A model generated the notes under the pieces. That model was not told where the DNA came from. It did not search any database and worked only from the letters and a program-made list of their open reading frames with translations. The position numbers were made by a program, and so were the translations under genes. A stretch of 22,462 nucleotides of DNA from the NCBI GenBank assembly GCA_035272265.1, contig DATEQV010000479.1, positions 1 through 22,462 on the forward strand, in the 5' to 3' direction. The DNA is from Acidisphaera sp035272265 (GTDB lineage: Bacteria > Pseudomonadota > Alphaproteobacteria > Acetobacterales > Acetobacteraceae). Of this stretch, positions 22,057-22,462 are shown one piece after another (position 1 is the first letter of the stretch; every line of letters starts with the position of its first letter).

Positions 22057-22462
22057 ATGATTTTTGGATCGACGCAGGCGTGAATGGGGCAGCACTCGCT
22101 CCTGCAAGTCGGGTACCTGCATCATGTCGGAGATGGAGCACCCTTCCAGCACCGCGGCCGCTGCATCGCGGGCGCGTTGCATGATGCGCCGGATGCGACA
22201 GGTGTGAACGCTAACGCAGTCCTTGCAAGCCTCGAAGTTCAGCCGGCTCGCGCAGGGTGTAAGTGCGATCGGCCCGTCCATCAACCGAACCACCTCAGCA
22301 ACCGTCAACTCACCCGGTGCCAGCGCGAGGCGGTGCCCTCCTGCCGCCCCGCGTCGGCTCTCCACCATGCCGGCAGCGCGCAGCTCGACGAGAATTGCTT
22401 CAAGATACTTAAGCGGGATCACCGCGCGCTCGGCGATATCGAACGCGGTTGTCCACTCGTCT
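22051..22462 (-). CDS. Rrf2-family transcriptional regulator (N-terminus outside window)
   Basis: 136 residues are visible; the frame is open to the right edge, so the first part of the winged helix-turn-helix is missing. Visible text is FDIAERAVIPLKYLEAILVELRAAGMVESRRGAAGGHRLA, the recognition helix and wing of Rrf2 proteins. TVAEVVRLMDGPIALTPC, then ACKDC and HTCRIRRIMQRARDA follow. The cysteine set C-x10-C-x2-C-x5-C resembles Rrf2 regulators that bind an Fe-S cluster or respond to sulfur/thiol status (IscR, RirA, CymR relatives). It is upstream of, and in line with, the thiol dioxygenase and flavoprotein 2, which it may control. A GTG at 22422 could be mistaken for the start, but upstream text is conserved, so it is internal. 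Confidence 0.88.
   Translation of the reverse strand, partial: DEWTTAFDIAERAVIPLKYLEAILVELRAAGMVESRRGAAGGHRLALAPGELTVAEVVRLMDGPIALTPCASRLNFEACKDCVSVHTCRIRRIMQRARDAAAAVLEGCSISDMMQVPDLQERVLPHSRLRRSKNHS

Overview
The window is very GC-rich, densely coding DNA from a bacterial chromosome, most likely an alphaproteobacterium. The grounds for this are the strong G/C bias at third codon positions, the many 1-4 nt start/stop overlaps, the Tat-type signal peptides on solute-binding proteins, and the Rrf2 and Lrp regulators. I cannot name the genus.

Layout. (1) 1-2865, plus strand: the 3' end of leuB, an MFS exporter and an alpha/beta hydrolase, closely packed. The hydrolase ends inside an oppositely oriented tRNA-Thr(GGU) gene (2844-2918). 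(2) 3098-7358, plus strand: a sulfonate-uptake operon ssuC-ssuB-ssuA behind a strong sigma70-like promoter. It is followed by a short frameshifted remnant that looks like the N-terminus of the flavin-dependent sulfonate monooxygenase SsuD, then by a YdhS-like FAD/NAD(P)-binding protein. (3) 12657-7396, minus strand: a six-gene operon with a TauD-type and an AtsK-type 2-oxoglutarate dioxygenase, an ABC ATPase, a binding protein and two different permeases. All four transporter genes overlap by 4 nt. (4) 13828-13029, minus strand: a 73-aa protein and an AhpD-like CxxC protein; divergent from them is an Lrp/AsnC regulator. (5) 16813-14844, minus strand: cysK-cysE, the cysteine synthase complex. 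(6) 17029-19666, plus strand, divergent from cysK: a third SsuA/TauA-type ABC transporter. (7) 22462-19934, minus strand: a partial Rrf2 regulator, a cysteine/thiol dioxygenase and a second YdhS-like flavoprotein.

Taken together, about 19 kb looks like an organosulfur-scavenging region. Three importers would bring in sulfonates and sulfate esters, and two dioxygenases would release sulfite or sulfate. CysE and CysK would fix reduced sulfide into cysteine, and a thiol dioxygenase would oxidise excess thiol. The usual SsuD/SsuE desulfonation pair is missing and only a stub of ssuD remains. In its place the region carries oxygenases of the TauD superfamily and two uncharacterised flavoproteins.

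The points most worth following are the two paralogous flavoproteins in separate sulfur operons, the ssuD stub, a 25-bp near-repeat upstream of two operons, and a nested inverted-repeat structure between cysK and the third transporter.
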